A DNA stretch of 39,382 bases, taken from Winogradskyella sp. Lineage in GTDB: Bacteria > Bacteroidota > Bacteroidia > Flavobacteriales > Flavobacteriaceae. The notes below the pieces were generated by a model. The model ran no database searches. It was given only the letters and a program-made list of their open reading frames with translations, and was not told where the DNA came from. The position numbers and the translations under genes were made by a program. The stretch spans positions 1 through 39,382 of the forward strand of contig JASBSA010000084.1 of NCBI GenBank assembly GCA_030149175.1, written 5' to 3'. Positions 30,483-39,251 of the stretch are shown here, piece after piece. Positions within the stretch are counted from its first letter, which is position 1. Each line of letters opens with the position of its first letter.

Positions 30483-31709
30483 ATGACGCGTTGGATTATT
30501 TTTATCATTATATATGTTTTGCTTACGGCTTATGGATTTCAGGCCATAAAAACACTGACCAAGCAGAGTTGGATTCACTATCTTTTTTTAGGTATAGCGG
30601 TTATCGTTGTGGGGAATTTTATTTTTCAGTTTACAGTAACAAGTGAAGGGCGTGTTTTAAATCCTGCAAAAAGCTATGCCTTTGGGTTTCTACTAACATT
30701 TATGTCTGTGAATTTGGTTTTAGTCCCTATTCTTTTGGGTGAGGATATTATTAGGGGCTTTTATGGGCTTTACGATAGGTTTATAGCTAAAAATGAAGTT
30801 TTATATATACCTAGTCGTCGTAAGTTTATTAGCCAAATAGGCTTAGGGTTGGCAGCCATACCTTTTGCGTCGCTTTTATACGGAATGTTTAAAGGGAAGT
30901 ACAATTTTAGAGTACTCAATTACACTTTACATTTTGAAGACTTACCTGATGCCTTTGATGGCTACAGAGTTACCCAGATTAGTGACATACACTCTGGTAG
31001 CTTTGATAATAAAGAAAAGATTGAATATGCTGTTGATTTGGTAAATGAGCAGGAATCGGATGTAATATTATTTACTGGTGATATGGTAAACAATAAAGCT
31101 TCTGAAATGCTGCCCTGGAAAGAAACCTTCAGCCGATTAAAAGCTAAGGACGGAAAGTTTTCTGTGCTTGGGAATCATGATTATGGTGATTATGTAGATT
31201 GGAGCTCTAAAGAAGAAAAAGTACAAAACCTTAAGGATTTAAAGGCGATTCAAAAAGAAATAGGTTTTGATCTTTTGCTTAATGAACATCGCTATCTAGA
31301 AAAGAATGGGGAAAAAATAGCTATTGTTGGAGTAGAGAATTGGGGAAAAGGTTTTAAACAGAAAGGTGATTTAAAAAAGGCGTCCTCTCAAATAAATTCA
31401 GATGATTTTAAAATATTAATGACACATGATCCTAGTCATTGGGATGCTGAGGTTGTTAATGACGATTATCACTACCATCTAACCTTAAGTGGTCATACAC
31501 ACGGTATGCAATTTGGTATTGAAATACCTGGTTGGATAAAATGGAGTCCAGCAAAATGGCGATACAATCAATGGGCTGGTGTTTATGAGGCTTTGGGGCA
31601 ATACATCAACGTTAACAGAGGTTTTGGCTTTTTAGCTTATCCTGGTAGAGTTGGGATATGGCCAGAGATTACCGTAATAGAACTCAAAAAAGGAATAAAA
31701 GAAGCATAA
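30483..31709 (+). CDS. Membrane-anchored metallophosphoesterase (YkuE-like)
   Basis: 408 residues. Three or four N-terminal membrane segments (about 4-90) and a further hydrophobic stretch (about 118-136, preceded by SRRKFI) come before a calcineurin-like phosphoesterase domain (about 155-400). The metal-site motifs are in order: DIHSGS, GDMVNN, GNHDYGDY, THDPSHW and LSGHTHGMQFG. The family hydrolyses phosphodiesters or phosphomonoesters, including lipid or nucleotide substrates; the specific substrate is not evident. It starts 29 bp after the beta-mannosidase stop and may be read from the same transcript, but it looks like a separate core gene. Confidence 0.92.
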   Translation: MTRWIIFIIIYVLLTAYGFQAIKTLTKQSWIHYLFLGIAVIVVGNFIFQFTVTSEGRVLNPAKSYAFGFLLTFMSVNLVLVPILLGEDIIRGFYGLYDRFIAKNEVLYIPSRRKFISQIGLGLAAIPFASLLYGMFKGKYNFRVLNYTLHFEDLPDAFDGYRVTQISDIHSGSFDNKEKIEYAVDLVNEQESDVILFTGDMVNNKASEMLPWKETFSRLKAKDGKFSVLGNHDYGDYVDWSSKEEKVQNLKDLKAIQKEIGFDLLLNEHRYLEKNGEKIAIVGVENWGKGFKQKGDLKKASSQINSDDFKILMTHDPSHWDAEVVNDDYHYHLTLSGHTHGMQFGIEIPGWIKWSPAKWRYNQWAGVYEALGQYINVNRGFGFLAYPGRVGIWPEITVIELKKGIKEA

Positions 31710-31816
31710 TTGATAACAATTGCTTATTTTTATATAGTTCATAATGAACTTACTATACTTTTTGAATTAAAATTTTACGTAGGTTTGTAAAACTCGTTTG
31801 ACTAAAACAACAGCAT

Positions 31817-32113
31817 ATGTCAAAATTTGGGGAATTAATAGATGTCGATATTCCGGTACTATTAGACTTCTATACAGAAGGAAATGATCAGTCTGTTGCC
31901 ATGCATCCTGTCCTCAGAGATGTTGCAGCAGCGTTAGGCGATAAAGCTAAAGTCATTAAGATTGATGTAGATAAAAACAAGGAGCTCGCTGAAGCATTGC
32001 GAGTAAAAGGATTACCTACATTAATTATTTATAAAAATGGAGAAATGAAATGGCGTCATAGCGGTGAACAAGATGTTGATTCCTTAATAAGCATTATTCA
32101 AGAGTATTTTTAG
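31817..32113 (+). CDS. Thioredoxin-fold protein lacking all cysteines
   Basis: 98 residues and clearly a thioredoxin fold: VLLDFYTEG, PVLRDVAAALGDKAKVIKID, the cis-proline loop GLPTL (P67), and IIYKNGEMKWRHSGE. The position of the redox motif CGPC is occupied by N23-D24-Q25-S26, and there is no cysteine anywhere. It therefore cannot act as a thiol-disulfide oxidoreductase. A scaffold, chaperone or protein-binding role is inferred. No signal peptide, so cytosolic. TAGGTTTG at 31780-31787 is a possible -7 box, about 30 bp before the ATG, although a TTTG at 31761 is closer than the usual -33 spacing. The 3' end overlaps the convergent deacetylase gene by 20 bp. Confidence 0.9.
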   Translation: MSKFGELIDVDIPVLLDFYTEGNDQSVAMHPVLRDVAAALGDKAKVIKIDVDKNKELAEALRVKGLPTLIIYKNGEMKWRHSGEQDVDSLISIIQEYF

Positions 32114-32759
32114 TTAATGCTTTAAACGTATACCCTTTTTTTGTATAAAATTCTAAAACTCTTGGTAAGGAGTATTTTAAATTTTGAGAAGCTTTAATAC
32201 TATCGTGAAATACAATGATGCTTCCCTCCGTAGCAGCAGGTATAATATTCTTTAAACACGCTTCTTTGCTTACAGATTTATCCCAATCGTACGAAAGCAC
32301 ATCCCAAAGAATAATTTTATACCCTAACTTTTGTAATTTATAACTTTGCTTACTTTTAAATTTGCCGTAAGGTGGTCGGAAAAGGTTTTTGAATGACGAA
32401 TGATGGTTTTCGATTTTTGAATTGATTAAATCCTGATTGCGTTCTACATCATTTATATAATCCTTAGTTTTTGTTTTCCAACCTTTGAGGTGATTGAACG
32501 TATGGTTACCAACACTATGACCTTGTTTTAAAATAGACTTAAAAATGTCTGGATGAGATTCAACATTCTTCCCAATACAAAAGAACGTGGCTTTAGCATC
32601 ATATTCTTTTAAAGTCTGAAGCACCCAATCCGTGATTTCAGGTGTAGGACCATCATCAAAAGTCAAATAAAGCTCCTTTTTTTGAGTGTTGACATTCCAG
32701 ACAAATTTTGGAAATAACGATTTTACAAATCCAGGTGTCTTAGCAGGAATGATTTTCAT
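32094..32759 (-). CDS. Polysaccharide deacetylase, CE4/NodB family
   Basis: 221 residues comprising essentially one NodB homology domain. Motif 1 is TFDDGPTPE (catalytic base D35, metal ligand D36), motif 2 HTFNH (H86 and H90, metal ligands), motif 3 RPPYGKF, motif 4 LWDVLSYDW, and motif 5 IIVFHDS. It removes N- or O-acetyl groups from a polysaccharide, peptidoglycan or chitin-like substrate. No clear signal peptide is seen; the N-terminus MKIIPAKTPGFVKSLFPKFVW is only amphipathic. It starts 5 bp after the stop of the DUF2723 gene, probably in the same operon. It overlaps the thioredoxin-like gene tail-to-tail by 20 bp. Confidence 0.93.
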   Translation of the reverse strand: MKIIPAKTPGFVKSLFPKFVWNVNTQKKELYLTFDDGPTPEITDWVLQTLKEYDAKATFFCIGKNVESHPDIFKSILKQGHSVGNHTFNHLKGWKTKTKDYINDVERNQDLINSKIENHHSSFKNLFRPPYGKFKSKQSYKLQKLGYKIILWDVLSYDWDKSVSKEACLKNIIPAATEGSIIVFHDSIKASQNLKYSLPRVLEFYTKKGYTFKALTKNTLE

Positions 32760-32764
32760 TTGTT

Positions 32765-35700
32765 CTATTCTTCTGGTACTATAGAATCCTTTATAGTGTT
32801 GTTTAAAATCGTATTGATATCAACATCATTTATTGGTTCTTCTTCGTCAGAGTCCATTAGCTTTAGTAAGCTTAGATAGCTGTTAAACTTCTTGGTTTCT
32901 TCTAAAGCAAAATCTTTGTCATTGTATATCACCAGAAGATCTACTAGGGCTCTATAACGTTGTATATCTAAATAAATCTCATCGATTAGTCTTATTTGGT
33001 CATATTCCTCTAAGCCACCATAATATACTAAATTCTCTTGATAGATTTTAGCAACGTCTTTATATAGTGCTCTTCCTTTTTCTATGTTGCCAACTTCATA
33101 ATAAGCACTAATGTATGGTTCTAAAAGCGAGTGATAACCAAATTTTTCAACTGGCATTTTTTCCATTGCTATATCGGCAATCTCTTCAGCTTCTTTTAAT
33201 TTATCTTCATTAATAAGCGCTTCTATTAGTCGTGCAAGATTACCTCTATATGTAATACCATTTCTTCTGGTTTCAATATCATGATAGATGTCTTCTCCGC
33301 TTCCGCCCCAATTCCATTCCTTTACCATATTGTACATAAGGTCGGGATCGACACGACCCATATCGTAAGGGTTGGCTCGGTCTACAGGAGTTTTTATAGG
33401 CACTAGTTTATAGCACATGCCATCTAATTGTAAATAGTCTTTTAACCAGACATAATCATCGGCACCAAATGCACCTCCAGTAAAATAGATTGGTCGTTCC
33501 CAATTATTATTGGCTATAATATCTAGCATTAATAGCCTGTTTTTGTAGATATAACTTCCTTCTATTTCTGCATATAAATTATCTTCTATTTTATCAGCAT
33601 CTTTAGCTTTAACAGTACCGTTTTTAAGAACTTCTTCTTTATTGACAGGAATGCTTATGTGTCTTGTAGGGAAATAATTCGTATTTAGTATATGCTTAGG
33701 ATATTGCCTAGGATCTTCACCTTGAGCTTTTACCACATACTCAAACTTGGTTTTTGGATCATCGTTAGATACAAAATCCATAAACTCCTTTATGTCTAAA
33801 GTGTCGTTTGCAATTTGTCGAGTTATTTCTCTGTAAATAATTACATCTCTATTACTACCTCTATATTGGTTGTGTGTTAATTGTGAAGGTATAGGTTCGC
33901 TCTCGTATGCCTTGCGTTTCATTTGGTCTATGTACCAGTCTGTTTGAAATAAACTGGTATTAACCACACGAACGTCTGTTCTTACACCTTCTATTTCCTG
34001 TAAGTACCATAATGGAAAAGAGTCATTATCGCCAATAGTAAACAATATGGCATTTGGTGCACACGATTCTAAATATTTACGTGCCATGGCATTGGCAGTA
34101 TATTTTCCTGAACGGTCATGGTCGTCCCAGTTGTTTGCTGCTAAAATACCAGGAACAATAATTAAGCAAACTAAAGTTATGGCAGGCGCTAGTAGTTTTG
34201 TTTTTATACTTGATTTTAAAAGATCATATATGGCATAAACTCCAAAGCCTATCCAAATAGCAAATACATAGAAAGAACCAACAACAGAATAGTCACGCTC
34301 ACGAGGTTCAAAAGGTCTAATGTTGGTATAGAACTGAATAGCTAAACCAGTCATTAAAAAAAACACTAATAACACCCAAAAGCGTTTTGCGTCTGTGTAT
34401 AACAAAAAGAAAAATCCGACTAAACCAAGCAGCAGTGGTAAAAAATAATAGGTGTTACGAGCTTTATTTTCTAAAACTTCAGTAGGTAAATTATCTTGTG
34501 ATATGCCTAAATGTAACTCATCTATAGGTTTAATACCAGAAATCCAATTGCCGTTAAAGTCATCATATTTGCCTTGAATGTCGTTTTGTCTTCCTGTGAA
34601 ATTCCACATAAAATAACGCCAATACATATAACCAAATTGGTATTGAAACATGTAAGCAATATTATCTGCAAATGATGGTTTTTCTACAACTAAATATTGT
34701 TGGCCATAGCGTCTCAAAAATTTATCGTAGTCTTCGTAGTCAACTTCTCCTTCTCTAATACGTAATCTAAAATCATTTACCACTTTGTCAAAACGGCGCT
34801 TTTCTTGTAACGCATAGGAGCTCGCTTGCTCAGTAGCAATCTGGTCTGCCTCAGCTTCACCCAAGCCTTGTCTTAAAGCATCATTCATAAAAACACTATA
34901 GGCTTCGTCAAAAGCATTTTTCTGGAGGTTTGGACTGACTTTAAAGTCAATCAGACCTGTAAACATCATGTAGTTGTCGGCATGTTCACTGCTCCACATC
35001 CTTGGTAAGATAGATGCATGCTCATGGTTGTAGTTTTGTTTTGTGCCTTCCCAATCATTAATAATTACATATTTACCGGTTTTTCCATCGCGCTCATAGT
35101 TCTTTTTATCATTTACAAAAGGCTCATCTTTATCAGCTCCAGAATAAATTTCAGTAAACTGAGGTCCGTAGAATAAATGTGTTTCTGGGTATTGCTCTAA
35201 GTTGTAATACGCTAGTAATTCTCTGGCATCTGACGGGTCATTTTCGTTAATGATAACGTCTGCATTAGCACGAATTGGCAACATCATCCATGACGAAAAC
35301 CCGATAAAAATGAACATTAAGCAAAGCACTAAGGTGTTAACGTGAACCATACCTTTTTTGCGCGTATAGTCCAACCCAAAATAGAATGTTGCTATAACTA
35401 ATAACCCTGTTATTATTGTGCCTGAATTAAACGGTAATCCTATGGAATTAACAAAAAATACTTCGAGATAACCAAAAAGTTTTAAGGTTGAAGGCAGTAA
35501 TAATTTAAAAATAAATAATAGTATTGCTGCAGAAGCAACATTGGCTATGATGAAGTTTTTTATGGTAATGGTTTTATAATTCTTAAAGTAGTAAATAAGA
35601 CCAATAGCAGGTATAGTTAGCAATCCCATAAAGTGAACTCCAAATGACAACCCAATTACAAATGCAATAAGAATTAACCAGCGGTTACCTCTAGGTTTGT

Positions 35701-36208
35701 GCATGTCTTCCTCCCACCTTAGTGCTAAATAGAATAGTATCGACATAATCAAAGTCGCCATAGCGTAAACTTCAGTTTCAACAGCATTAAACCAAAATGA
35801 ATCTGTAAACGTAAATGCTAAACTACCTACAAAAGCACTGCCTAAAATAGCCATGCCTTTTCCATGGCTGGAATCTTTATTGTATTTAACAAGTTTAACT
35901 AATAATAGGCTGATGGTTAAGAACATGAATAAAATGGTGAAAGCACTGGATACAGCACTCATTAAATTCATAATCATACCTATTTGAGAGGGTTCTAATG
36001 CAAAAACAGAGAAGAATGCACCCATCATTTGGAATAAAGGTGCACCTGGAGGATGACCTACTTGGAGTTTTGATGATGTTAAAATATACTCACCTGCATC
36101 CCAAAAACTTACTGTAGGCTCTACGGTTAAAGCATAGACTGTACAAGATATTGCGAATACTAGCCATGCTAATATATTGTTCCACTTTTTAAAGTTAAAA
36201 TTTGTCAT
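32765..36208 (-). CDS. DUF2723 integral membrane protein, probable GT-C-type glycosyltransferase
   Basis: 1147 residues. The N-terminal half has about 12 membrane segments (roughly 10-300 and 585-690). The DUF2723 signature is VEPTVSFWDAGEYI, then KLQVGHPPGAPLFQ (about 28-60); its acidic residues sit in the first periplasmic loop, as in GT-C transferases. A large soluble C-terminal part (about 700-1147) contains LFTIGDNDSFPLWYLQEIEG and helical TPR-like repeats. The eukaryotic relative TMEM260 is a protein O-mannosyltransferase, so a role in protein O-glycosylation is a reasonable inference but not shown by the sequence. It is the first gene of a two-gene leftward unit with the deacetylase. 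Confidence 0.88.
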   Translation of the reverse strand: MTNFNFKKWNNILAWLVFAISCTVYALTVEPTVSFWDAGEYILTSSKLQVGHPPGAPLFQMMGAFFSVFALEPSQIGMIMNLMSAVSSAFTILFMFLTISLLLVKLVKYNKDSSHGKGMAILGSAFVGSLAFTFTDSFWFNAVETEVYAMATLIMSILFYLALRWEEDMHKPRGNRWLILIAFVIGLSFGVHFMGLLTIPAIGLIYYFKNYKTITIKNFIIANVASAAILLFIFKLLLPSTLKLFGYLEVFFVNSIGLPFNSGTIITGLLVIATFYFGLDYTRKKGMVHVNTLVLCLMFIFIGFSSWMMLPIRANADVIINENDPSDARELLAYYNLEQYPETHLFYGPQFTEIYSGADKDEPFVNDKKNYERDGKTGKYVIINDWEGTKQNYNHEHASILPRMWSSEHADNYMMFTGLIDFKVSPNLQKNAFDEAYSVFMNDALRQGLGEAEADQIATEQASSYALQEKRRFDKVVNDFRLRIREGEVDYEDYDKFLRRYGQQYLVVEKPSFADNIAYMFQYQFGYMYWRYFMWNFTGRQNDIQGKYDDFNGNWISGIKPIDELHLGISQDNLPTEVLENKARNTYYFLPLLLGLVGFFFLLYTDAKRFWVLLVFFLMTGLAIQFYTNIRPFEPRERDYSVVGSFYVFAIWIGFGVYAIYDLLKSSIKTKLLAPAITLVCLIIVPGILAANNWDDHDRSGKYTANAMARKYLESCAPNAILFTIGDNDSFPLWYLQEIEGVRTDVRVVNTSLFQTDWYIDQMKRKAYESEPIPSQLTHNQYRGSNRDVIIYREITRQIANDTLDIKEFMDFVSNDDPKTKFEYVVKAQGEDPRQYPKHILNTNYFPTRHISIPVNKEEVLKNGTVKAKDADKIEDNLYAEIEGSYIYKNRLLMLDIIANNNWERPIYFTGGAFGADDYVWLKDYLQLDGMCYKLVPIKTPVDRANPYDMGRVDPDLMYNMVKEWNWGGSGEDIYHDIETRRNGITYRGNLARLIEALINEDKLKEAEEIADIAMEKMPVEKFGYHSLLEPYISAYYEVGNIEKGRALYKDVAKIYQENLVYYGGLEEYDQIRLIDEIYLDIQRYRALVDLLVIYNDKDFALEETKKFNSYLSLLKLMDSDEEEPINDVDINTILNNTIKDSIVPEE

Positions 36209-36312
36209 TGAAAACCTTGGTTAATGATGCTGGCGAATTTACTAATTATTATAGTAATGCCTACATTTTTAAGTTAACGTTAAGTAATTTGAATTATTTT
36301 TTTACTTTTTTT

Positions 36313-36342
36313 TTGCCCAAGACAACTTTTGTATTAAATTTG
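36313..36342 (+). promoter_or_regulatory. Promoter of tRNA-Gln
   Basis: TTG (36313-36315, in a TTTTG run) and TAAATTTG (36335-36342) are separated by 19 bp, matching the Bacteroidetes TTTG-N19-TAnnTTTG promoter. It lies 19 bp before the tRNA 5' end. Confidence 0.7.
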
Positions 36343-36361
36343 CACCCTCAATTTAAGAGAT

Positions 36362-36434
36362 TGGCCTATGGTGTAACTGGCAACACGTCTGGTTTTGGTC
36401 CAGAAGAGTCTAGGTTCGAGCCCTAGTAGGCCAA
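36362..36434 (+). tRNA. tRNA-Gln (anticodon UUG)
   Basis: 73 nt that fold as a standard cloverleaf. The acceptor stem TGGCCTA pairs with TAGGCCA (36427-36433), with discriminator A36434. The D-stem is GTGT/ACAC, the anticodon stem TCTGG/CCAGA with loop TTTTGGT (anticodon TTG at 36395-36397), and the T-stem CTAGG/CCTAG with loop TTCGAGC. CCA is not encoded, so it must be added after transcription. A promoter lies upstream and a terminator directly downstream, so it is a single-gene unit. Confidence 0.97.
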
Positions 36435-36438
36435 CAAG

Positions 36439-36469
36439 AAATCCTAATCATAATGATTAGGATTTTTTT
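36439..36469 (+). terminator. Intrinsic terminator of tRNA-Gln
   Basis: AAATCCTAATCAT (36439-36451) pairs with ATGATTAGGATTT (36453-36465), leaving a tight loop, followed by a T run to 36469. It begins 4 bp after the tRNA. It may also serve the convergent stress-protein gene ending at 36493. Confidence 0.9.
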
Positions 36470-36492
36470 ATTTTCAGAATATTTATTCTCAA

Positions 36493-37317
36493 TTATATCT
36501 TAAAAGTAATCACTGGTCGCTTAGCATGATTTACCAAATCTTCACTTATACTACTATTGAAGAAATGCGCAATACCTTGCCTGCCATGAGTACTAATACC
36601 AATAAGGTCTGCGTCGATTTCAGCAGAGAAATTTAAGATGCCTTCTTCCACACTTGTATCGTTGAGAACATTTACTGTATAGTTTTCAAATGTTTGTCCA
36701 GAAATAAAATCATCAATTAGGGTTCTAGATTCATAAGTGGTTATAAAATTGTTTGCAGTATTTACTAATAGCAAATGAATTTTTGCATCAAATAATTGTG
36801 CAAATTTCACTGCTTGCTTGTAGGTCTCTCTATTGTCGTTTTTAAAGTCAGAAGCAAAGACAAAGTTTTTGATATCAAAACTTTCATGATGGTTTTTTAT
36901 GACTAATACAGGAACGTCAGATGATCGTACAACCTTTTCGGCATTAGAGCCAATAAACATTTCTTTTAATCCAGATGCTCCGTGAGAACCCATTACAATC
37001 AAATCAATGTTAAACTCCTTGCAGGCATCTTTTATTTCGTTGAATGTAATATCTGCCTTAACGGTTTCGTGTACCGTAATGCCCTCCAAAAAATCACTAT
37101 CCAAAAGATCTTCAAACTTTTTATGCGCTAGTTTCATAAAAAATAATGTCTCAGGGATGTCGCTTTTCACAGCACCAGGATCTATATGTTGCATCGGAAT
37201 TTCCATCATATGCAAAAGATAAATATCGGCATCATATTTTTTAGCTAACATAGCGGCGACTTTCAAAGCGTTGGTTGCTTGCTCGGAAAAATCGGTAGGG
37301 ACTAGGATTCTGTTCAT
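36493..37317 (-). CDS. Tandem-domain universal stress protein (UspA family)
   Basis: 274 residues forming two Usp domains. Domain 1 (about 1-142) starts MNRILVPTDFSEQATNAL and has an intact ATP-binding motif, G-2x-G-9x-G-S, in GSHGASGLKEMFIGS. It is probably nucleotide-binding. Domain 2 (about 150-274) starts NFVFASDFKNDNRE. Its equivalent motif (STHGRQGIAHFFNSS) lacks the first and last glycines, so it is probably degenerate. Proteins of this family are cytosolic and respond to starvation or stress; the target is unknown. It is divergent from the rimP operon, with 153 bp between the two start codons. Confidence 0.93.
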   Translation of the reverse strand: MNRILVPTDFSEQATNALKVAAMLAKKYDADIYLLHMMEIPMQHIDPGAVKSDIPETLFFMKLAHKKFEDLLDSDFLEGITVHETVKADITFNEIKDACKEFNIDLIVMGSHGASGLKEMFIGSNAEKVVRSSDVPVLVIKNHHESFDIKNFVFASDFKNDNRETYKQAVKFAQLFDAKIHLLLVNTANNFITTYESRTLIDDFISGQTFENYTVNVLNDTSVEEGILNFSAEIDADLIGISTHGRQGIAHFFNSSISEDLVNHAKRPVITFKI

Positions 37318-37378
37318 TATTTTGAATGATTTTATATTAGTCTTATAAATCTACGAAAATAAATCCACTTTGTATGGC

Positions 37379-37409
37379 TTTGAAAAGTTCATATAATGTT
37401 GTATATTTG
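37379..37409 (+). promoter_or_regulatory. Promoter of the rimP-nusA-infB operon
   Basis: TTTG (37379-37382) and TATATTTG (37402-37409) with a 19-bp spacer, an excellent match to the Bacteroidetes consensus. The expected start of transcription is near 37416, giving a leader of about 55 nt before the rimP ATG. Confidence 0.78.
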
Positions 37410-37433
37410 CACCATTGTTTACGGAAGAAAACG

Positions 37434-37460
37434 AGAGAGGACGAAAAGTCCTCTCTTTTT
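37434..37460 (+). terminator. Terminator-like hairpin in the rimP leader (possible attenuator)
   Basis: AGAGAGGAC (37434-37442) pairs perfectly with GTCCTCTCT (37448-37456) around a GAAAA loop and is followed by a T run to 37460. It has the form of an intrinsic terminator but lies between the promoter and the start codon of rimP, 10 bp before the ATG. Transcription of the operon could therefore be controlled by read-through. Confidence 0.72.
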
Positions 37461-37470
37461 ATATCAAGAA

Positions 37471-37935
37471 ATGTTTAAGGATACGGTAAAAGATTTATTA
37501 GATCAGGCGCTAAATCAGCGTATGGATTTGTTTCTTATAGATTTTGAAATTTTATCAGACAACACAATTAGAGTTGTTTTAGATGGTGATAATGGCGTGT
37601 TAGTAGAAGACTGCATCTTTGTTAGTAGAGCCATAGAGCACAATCTCGATAGAGAAGAACAAGATTTTTCTTTAGAAGTTACATCTAGCGGAGCAACATC
37701 GCCTTTGCAATTGCCAAGACAATACAATAAACATATTGGTAGACATCTAGAGGTGAAAACTGTTGAGGGAGATAAGCTAGAAGGGCAGTTAGTAGATGTT
37801 AATGATGAAGATATCACGTTAAAGTGGAAAACAAGAGAGCCAAAGCCAGTTGGTAAGGGCAAAGTAACAGTAACAAAAGAAGTTAATATTGCTTTTGAAA
37901 ACATTAAAGAAGCAAAAGTTAAAATAAAATTTTAA
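37471..37935 (+). CDS. rimP: Ribosome maturation factor RimP
   Basis: 154 residues from MFKDTVKDLLDQAL. An upstream in-frame ATG at 37396 lies inside the promoter and was rejected. RimP aids assembly of the 30S subunit. The N-terminal domain has DLFLIDFEILSDNTIRVVLD and DCIFVSRAIEHNLD, then FSLEVTSSGATSPLQLPRQY, which matches the family's LEVSSPG region and its KN/RR-type basic stretch. The C-terminal SH3-like domain is about 85-154 (GQLVDVNDEDITLKWK). Length is normal. It is the first gene of a conserved operon with nusA (12-bp gap) and infB. Confidence 0.95.
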   Translation: MFKDTVKDLLDQALNQRMDLFLIDFEILSDNTIRVVLDGDNGVLVEDCIFVSRAIEHNLDREEQDFSLEVTSSGATSPLQLPRQYNKHIGRHLEVKTVEGDKLEGQLVDVNDEDITLKWKTREPKPVGKGKVTVTKEVNIAFENIKEAKVKIKF

Positions 37936-37947
37936 TTCATTTCAATT

Positions 37948-39180
37948 ATGGAAAATGTAGCGTTAATAGAGTCATTTTCAGAATTTAAGGACGACAAGTT
38001 AATTGATAGAGTGACGCTGATGGCGATTCTAGAAGATGTGTTACGTAATGCTTTAAAAAAGAAGTACGGAGACGATGACAACTTTGATATCATTATCAAC
38101 CCAGACAAAGGAGATTTAGAAATATGGAGAAATCGTATCGTTGTTGCAGATGGTGAAGTAGAGGATCCAAATCAAGAGATTGCATTGTCAGAAGCTCAGA
38201 AAATAGAACCAGATTTTGAGGTTGGTGAAGACGTTGCAGAAGAAGTAAAATTGGTTGATTTAGGAAGACGTTCAATTTTAGCATTAAGACAAAATCTTAT
38301 TTCTAAAATTCATGAGCACGATAATACTAACATCTATAAGCAATTTAAAGAGTTAGAAGGTGAAATTTATACTGCTGAGGTACACCACATTCGTCACAGA
38401 GCAATAATTTTATTAGATGATGATGGTAATGAAATCATTTTGCCAAAAGACAGACAGATACCTTCAGATTTCTTCAGAAAAGGTGAGAATGTAAGAGGAA
38501 TAATTGAAAGTGTCGAATTGAAAGGAAGCAAGCCAGCAATCATAATGTCTAGAACATCACCTTTGTTCTTAGAAAAGTTGTTTGAGCAAGAAATCCCAGA
38601 AGTATTTGATGGATTAATTACTGTTAAAAAAGTAGTACGTATTCCTGGAGAAAAAGCTAAAGTAGCAGTAGATTCTTATGATGACAGAATTGATCCGGTA
38701 GGAGCATGTGTTGGTATGAAAGGGTCTCGTATTCATGGTATTGTGCGTGAGCTTGGTAACGAGAATATTGATGTTATCAATTATACAAACAATATTCAAC
38801 TTTTTGTAACCAGAGCATTAAGTCCAGCAAGAGTAACGTCTTTAAAACTAGACGAAGAAAACATGCGCGCTGAAGTGTTGTTGAAGCCAGAAGAAGTTTC
38901 AAAAGCTATTGGTAGAGGTGGACACAACATTCGTTTAGCTGGTCAATTAACAGGTTACGAAATAGACGTATTTAGAGAAGGTGCAGAAGAAGATGTAGAA
39001 TTAAAAGAATTCTCAGATGAAATCGATGGATGGATTATTGATGAATTCAGCAAAGCTGGTTTAGATACAGCAAAAAGCATTCTAGAACAAGACGTAGACG
39101 ATTTAGTAAAACGTACAGATTTAGAAGAAGAAACAATATTAGAAGTCATTAGAATTCTTAAGGAAGAATTTGAAGACTAA
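37948..39180 (+). CDS. nusA: Transcription termination/antitermination factor NusA
   Basis: 410 residues. An N-terminal RNA-polymerase-binding domain (about 1-130: ALIESFSEFKDDKLID, DFEVGEDVAEEVKL) is followed by an S1 domain (about 135-200: GEIYTAEVHHIRHRAIILLD). Two KH domains come next, with RTSPLFLEKLFEQEIPEVFDG, DPVGACVGMKGSRIHGIVRE and KAIGRGGHNIRLA, and a short acidic tail. The C-terminal acidic repeats of enterobacterial NusA are missing, as is usual outside proteobacteria. NusA modulates pausing, termination and antitermination, and could act on the terminator-like hairpin in the leader of its own operon. Confidence 0.97.
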   Translation: MENVALIESFSEFKDDKLIDRVTLMAILEDVLRNALKKKYGDDDNFDIIINPDKGDLEIWRNRIVVADGEVEDPNQEIALSEAQKIEPDFEVGEDVAEEVKLVDLGRRSILALRQNLISKIHEHDNTNIYKQFKELEGEIYTAEVHHIRHRAIILLDDDGNEIILPKDRQIPSDFFRKGENVRGIIESVELKGSKPAIIMSRTSPLFLEKLFEQEIPEVFDGLITVKKVVRIPGEKAKVAVDSYDDRIDPVGACVGMKGSRIHGIVRELGNENIDVINYTNNIQLFVTRALSPARVTSLKLDEENMRAEVLLKPEEVSKAIGRGGHNIRLAGQLTGYEIDVFREGAEEDVELKEFSDEIDGWIIDEFSKAGLDTAKSILEQDVDDLVKRTDLEEETILEVIRILKEEFED

Positions 39181-39251
39181 TAGCAGTTTAACTTTAAAAA
39201 CAGAAGAAGTTAGATTGATATAAAACAGATTTAAGTATATTACAGCAATTT

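Noticed and set aside
31710-31735. AATTG/CAATT hairpin after the metallophosphoesterase gene
   Set aside because: The stem is only 5 bp and A/T-rich; too weak to call a terminator.
36202-36426. Plus-strand open frame of 74 codons
   Set aside because: It runs through the tRNA-Gln promoter and gene and through the start of the divergent DUF2723 gene; its translation has no protein character.
37396-37470. Upstream in-frame ATG for rimP
   Set aside because: It lies within the -33/-7 promoter interval and would translate the terminator-like hairpin; MFKDTVKDLL is the normal RimP start.
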